Assembly (NCBI RefSeq): GCF_018986915.1 | Contig: NZ_CP076723.1 | Coordinates: 2,203,501-2,267,500 of the forward strand | Length of the DNA stretch: 64,000 nt | Reading direction: 5' to 3' | Origin: Geomonas oryzisoli | GTDB lineage: Bacteria; Desulfobacterota; Desulfuromonadia; Geobacterales; Geobacteraceae | Part shown: piece after piece, positions 61,918-64,000 of the stretch | How positions within the stretch are numbered: position 1 is the first letter of the stretch | Layout of the letters: each line of letters begins with the position of its first letter | Notes under the pieces: generated by a model | What the model was told of the DNA's origin: nothing | Seen by the model: only the letters and a program-made list of their open reading frames with translations | Database searches by the model: none | Made by a program: the position numbers and the translations under genes

Positions 61918-63174
61918 TTAGACCTTCCTATTCTCCTTAACGAAGAACGAAAGCACCATGCCGGTGGCGAGGAAACAGATGGCGGCGGCAAAACTGTAGA
62001 AAGAGGCAAGTCCGGGGTTACCGGGAAAGCGGTCTTTCATCGCCGCCACAAGCTGCGGCCCGGCGATCCCGGCAGCCGACCAGGCAGTGAGGATGGCACC
62101 GTAGACCGCCGGCATGAGCCGCGCCCCGAACATGTCCAGGACGAACGAAGGCATGGTCCCGAAACCACCGCCGTAACAGAGAAGGATGTAACAGACCAGA
62201 GCCGCGAACAGCCAAGGGTGTGAGGTCTGCATCAAGACGGCGAAGGCCGCGATCTGCGAAGCGAGGATCAGCCTGAAAGCCAGTAGTCGCCCGAGACGGT
62301 CGGATAGAGCTCCCCACAAGAAACGCCCGATACCATTGAACACCGAACTTGCGGCGATGAGGGTCCCGCCGTAGCCCGCGAGTGCTTCCACCCCGAGTGC
62401 CGGGTCATGCTTTGCGCAGACATCCTGGAACAATGGGGATTGGAAACCGATGAGTGCGATCCCGGCCGTTATGTTGCAGAAGAAGATCAGCCACATCAGG
62501 ACGAACGGCCTCGACGCGATGCAACTTCCGGCAGTCACCGCGTCACCATCCGAGACGGTACCGGCTGTAGCACTGGCAAGCGACGAAGCGGGAGGGTTGC
62601 AGATAAAGACCGCGGAAAGAAGCGACAGAGCGAGGAAGATTACGCCCATCACCGTGAAGGCGAGCACCATGTCTCCGCCGACGCTACGCAGCAAAAAAGG
62701 GGCGATCACCTTCGACATGAGCAGCGCGCCGAAACCGAACCCCATCACCACCGTCCCGGTCGCCAGCCCCTTCCGGTCGGGGAACCAGCGTGACACGGTG
62801 GCGACGGGAGTTACGTAGCCGAGGCCGAGTCCGATGCCGCCGACGACACCGTACCCGAGATAAAGAAGCGGCAGCGAGTGCATCCGGAGTGCGAGCGCCG
62901 CAAGGAGGTAACCCGAACCAAAGAAGACAGCGCCGGCAAGAGCAAGCGGACGCGGCCCGCTTTTGGGGAGAATGAGACCGCCGGCAGCGGCGGAAAGACC
63001 GAGAAAGCAGATGGCGAGGCTGAACGTCCAGACGACTTGGCTATTGGACCAGCCATAGGTTTCGCACAGCGGTTTCTGGAAGAAGCTCCACGCGTACACA
63101 GTCCCCAGGTTCAGCATGAGAAGCGTGCAGGCAGCGGCGATGACTACTCTGCGAGTTCCGATTTCAGATGGCAA
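61918..63174 (-). CDS. OFA-family (oxalate/formate antiporter-like) MFS transporter
   Basis: 418 residues from TTG 63174 with GGAG five bases upstream. Twelve helices; the N-terminal segment LGTVYAWSFFQKPLCETYGWSNSQVVWTFSLAICFLGLSA and VSRWFPDRKGLATGTVVMGFGFGALLMS are characteristic of OFA carriers such as OxlT and YhjX. These exchange small carboxylates. A substrate cannot be assigned; formate, oxalate or pyruvate are family options. Monocistronic by spacing. Confidence 0.87.
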   Translation of the reverse strand: MPSEIGTRRVVIAAACTLLMLNLGTVYAWSFFQKPLCETYGWSNSQVVWTFSLAICFLGLSAAAGGLILPKSGPRPLALAGAVFFGSGYLLAALALRMHSLPLLYLGYGVVGGIGLGLGYVTPVATVSRWFPDRKGLATGTVVMGFGFGALLMSKVIAPFLLRSVGGDMVLAFTVMGVIFLALSLLSAVFICNPPASSLASATAGTVSDGDAVTAGSCIASRPFVLMWLIFFCNITAGIALIGFQSPLFQDVCAKHDPALGVEALAGYGGTLIAASSVFNGIGRFLWGALSDRLGRLLAFRLILASQIAAFAVLMQTSHPWLFAALVCYILLCYGGGFGTMPSFVLDMFGARLMPAVYGAILTAWSAAGIAGPQLVAAMKDRFPGNPGLASFYSFAAAICFLATGMVLSFFVKENRKV

Positions 63175-63279
63175 TGTGGCTCCTGTGTTCGTTTAAGGAA
63201 GACCTGTGGCAAGGCATTTCAATTTCTTCGAGCACCCTCTACCGGTGCACTTCAAGGCCCTGTGAGAGTACCGGCAAAC

Positions 63280-63999
63280 TTACTCGGCGACAGCTTCTGT
63301 GTGGCGGAAGGATATCAAGACCCCCCAGATGATGGCTGCTGTCATGATGACGCCGCCGGTTACAAAGAAGAAGCTGCCGATGGAATGATCCCAGGAAAGC
63401 AGTCCAAGCTTCCCGAGCATCACCTCCCAGTCGTGGTAATCCTCCACCTCGCTTCCCGTCACCCCGCCCAGGAGCGGTAGCTCTCCTGCGCGGGCGTCAT
63501 CCGCGTAGGGCGCCACGTCCGCCATGCTCTCCCCTACCCACCAGATACCGACCGCCGCAGCGTAACGGTCCCGGCGCAAGTAGAAGGATATTGCCACCAC
63601 CGCCGGGACGAGCAGTTGCATGATGGTCCCCCCGGCGACCTGGAGGAATCGGCCCAAAGGGGAAAACAGGATGTGTCCTGCCTCGTGAAAGGGGAGATTG
63701 ACCAGGTGCAGAAACGTTTCCCCGACGTAATTGGAGGCAATGGAATGGGTCAGGATACGAAAACTATAGAATGCGAGGAGTGCGAGGAATACCAAACGGG
63801 CCGCGACAATGCCCCAGGCACCCGGCTTGCCAGCAACATGCGCAGACGAAGAGATGCCGAGTACCTGCTCCGCTGGCGTTTGGTCAGGACGCTGCCGCAC
63901 CTTGGCGAAGATGACCCCGCACTGAGGACAAGTGTCACAGTTCGGTGGACGAGGTGCTGAACACTTAGGGCAAACCTCCAGTGGCTGTTTTAGCTCCAT
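63280..63999 (-). CDS. Membrane protein with N-terminal zinc ribbon and HExxH motif
   Basis: 239 residues if the ATG at 63999 is the true start; the window ends one base beyond it, so an upstream start is possible. Residues 10-27 form a zinc-ribbon (CPKC...CDTCPQCGVIF). Then about five membrane helices with HEAGH at 105-109 (NLPFHEAGHILFSPLG), like site-2-protease/M50-type membrane metalloproteases, although a second M50 motif (LDG or NxxPxxxLDG) is not evident. It may be an inactive relative or a distinct family. Substrate unknown. Confidence 0.7.
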   Translation of the reverse strand: MELKQPLEVCPKCSAPRPPNCDTCPQCGVIFAKVRQRPDQTPAEQVLGISSSAHVAGKPGAWGIVAARLVFLALLAFYSFRILTHSIASNYVGETFLHLVNLPFHEAGHILFSPLGRFLQVAGGTIMQLLVPAVVAISFYLRRDRYAAAVGIWWVGESMADVAPYADDARAGELPLLGGVTGSEVEDYHDWEVMLGKLGLLSWDHSIGSFFFVTGGVIMTAAIIWGVLISFRHTEAVAE

Positions 64000-64000
64000 C

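Overview
The window reads as a chromosomal segment of a Geobacteraceae bacterium (Geobacter / Geomonas / Citrifermentans type, Desulfuromonadales). Supporting signs are GC-rich coding DNA, hybrid kinases, an NtrC-family regulator with several sigma-54-like promoters, a selenocysteine formate dehydrogenase with an NrfD-type anchor, a small monohaem c-type cytochrome, an IorAB-PaaK-Liv operon for amino/aromatic acid oxidation, and a SOD of the Geobacter type. No tRNA, rRNA, CRISPR array, complete insertion sequence or prophage was found.

Layout. 1-8162: end of a hybrid kinase, a creatininase-family amidohydrolase, a gene-poor 1.1 kb stretch, an AraC-type response regulator with a degenerate receiver, a secreted protein, and a PhnD-like binding protein next to a hybrid sensor kinase. 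8218-26772 is a metal (copper/silver) resistance region on the minus strand: a Met/Gly-tail envelope operon, a ZraSR-like two-component pair, a GerMN lipoprotein, a YtkA-like protein, CusCBA, a LolD/MacB-type ABC exporter, CsoR-CopA and a small metal-binding membrane peptide. 26975-31309: a rubredoxin / FAD-disulfide reductase / aconitase A operon. 31537-33198: an MFS transporter and an FMN-binding protein. 33284-38369: formate dehydrogenase, whose catalytic subunit is read through an in-frame UGA. 38857-51081: a cytochrome and a long minus-strand set (IorA, IorB, PaaK, ACT, two Liv binding proteins, LivHMGF, PaaK). 51498-59809: small membrane protein, methyltransferase, DUF72 protein, TcdA, and a MacAB-TolC exporter. 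60094-63999: SOD, a large tandem-repeat array, a zinc-ribbon miniprotein, an OFA-type MFS carrier and a membrane metalloprotease-like protein.

How the genes work together. Copper defence appears to have two control circuits. CsoR sits over csoR-copA at two operators inside a near-palindromic 64-bp segment. Separately, three promoters (YtkA-like gene, cusC, ABC exporter) each carry two GAATATTC-like boxes exactly 21 bp apart, with a -24/-12-like element about 60-80 bp downstream. This is the layout expected for a sigma-54 enhancer-binding protein, and one is encoded in the cluster (10857-12206). A fourth promoter, before the Met/Gly-tail operon, has a different TGGTGCA box, again with 21-bp spacing. 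The IorAB/PaaK/Liv block would import amino acids and oxidise the derived aryl-pyruvates or aryl-acetates to CoA thioesters.

The most unusual element is the 0.8 kb array at 60815-61655 between two convergent genes: 43-bp units, each made of a 21-bp and a 22-bp half carrying a TGG-N4-CCA site, about 38 helically phased sites in all, with a 129-bp higher-order repeat in the core and diverged edges. The intergenic regions also hold at least four families of dispersed palindromes, several placed inside operons and one serving as the aconitase terminator.
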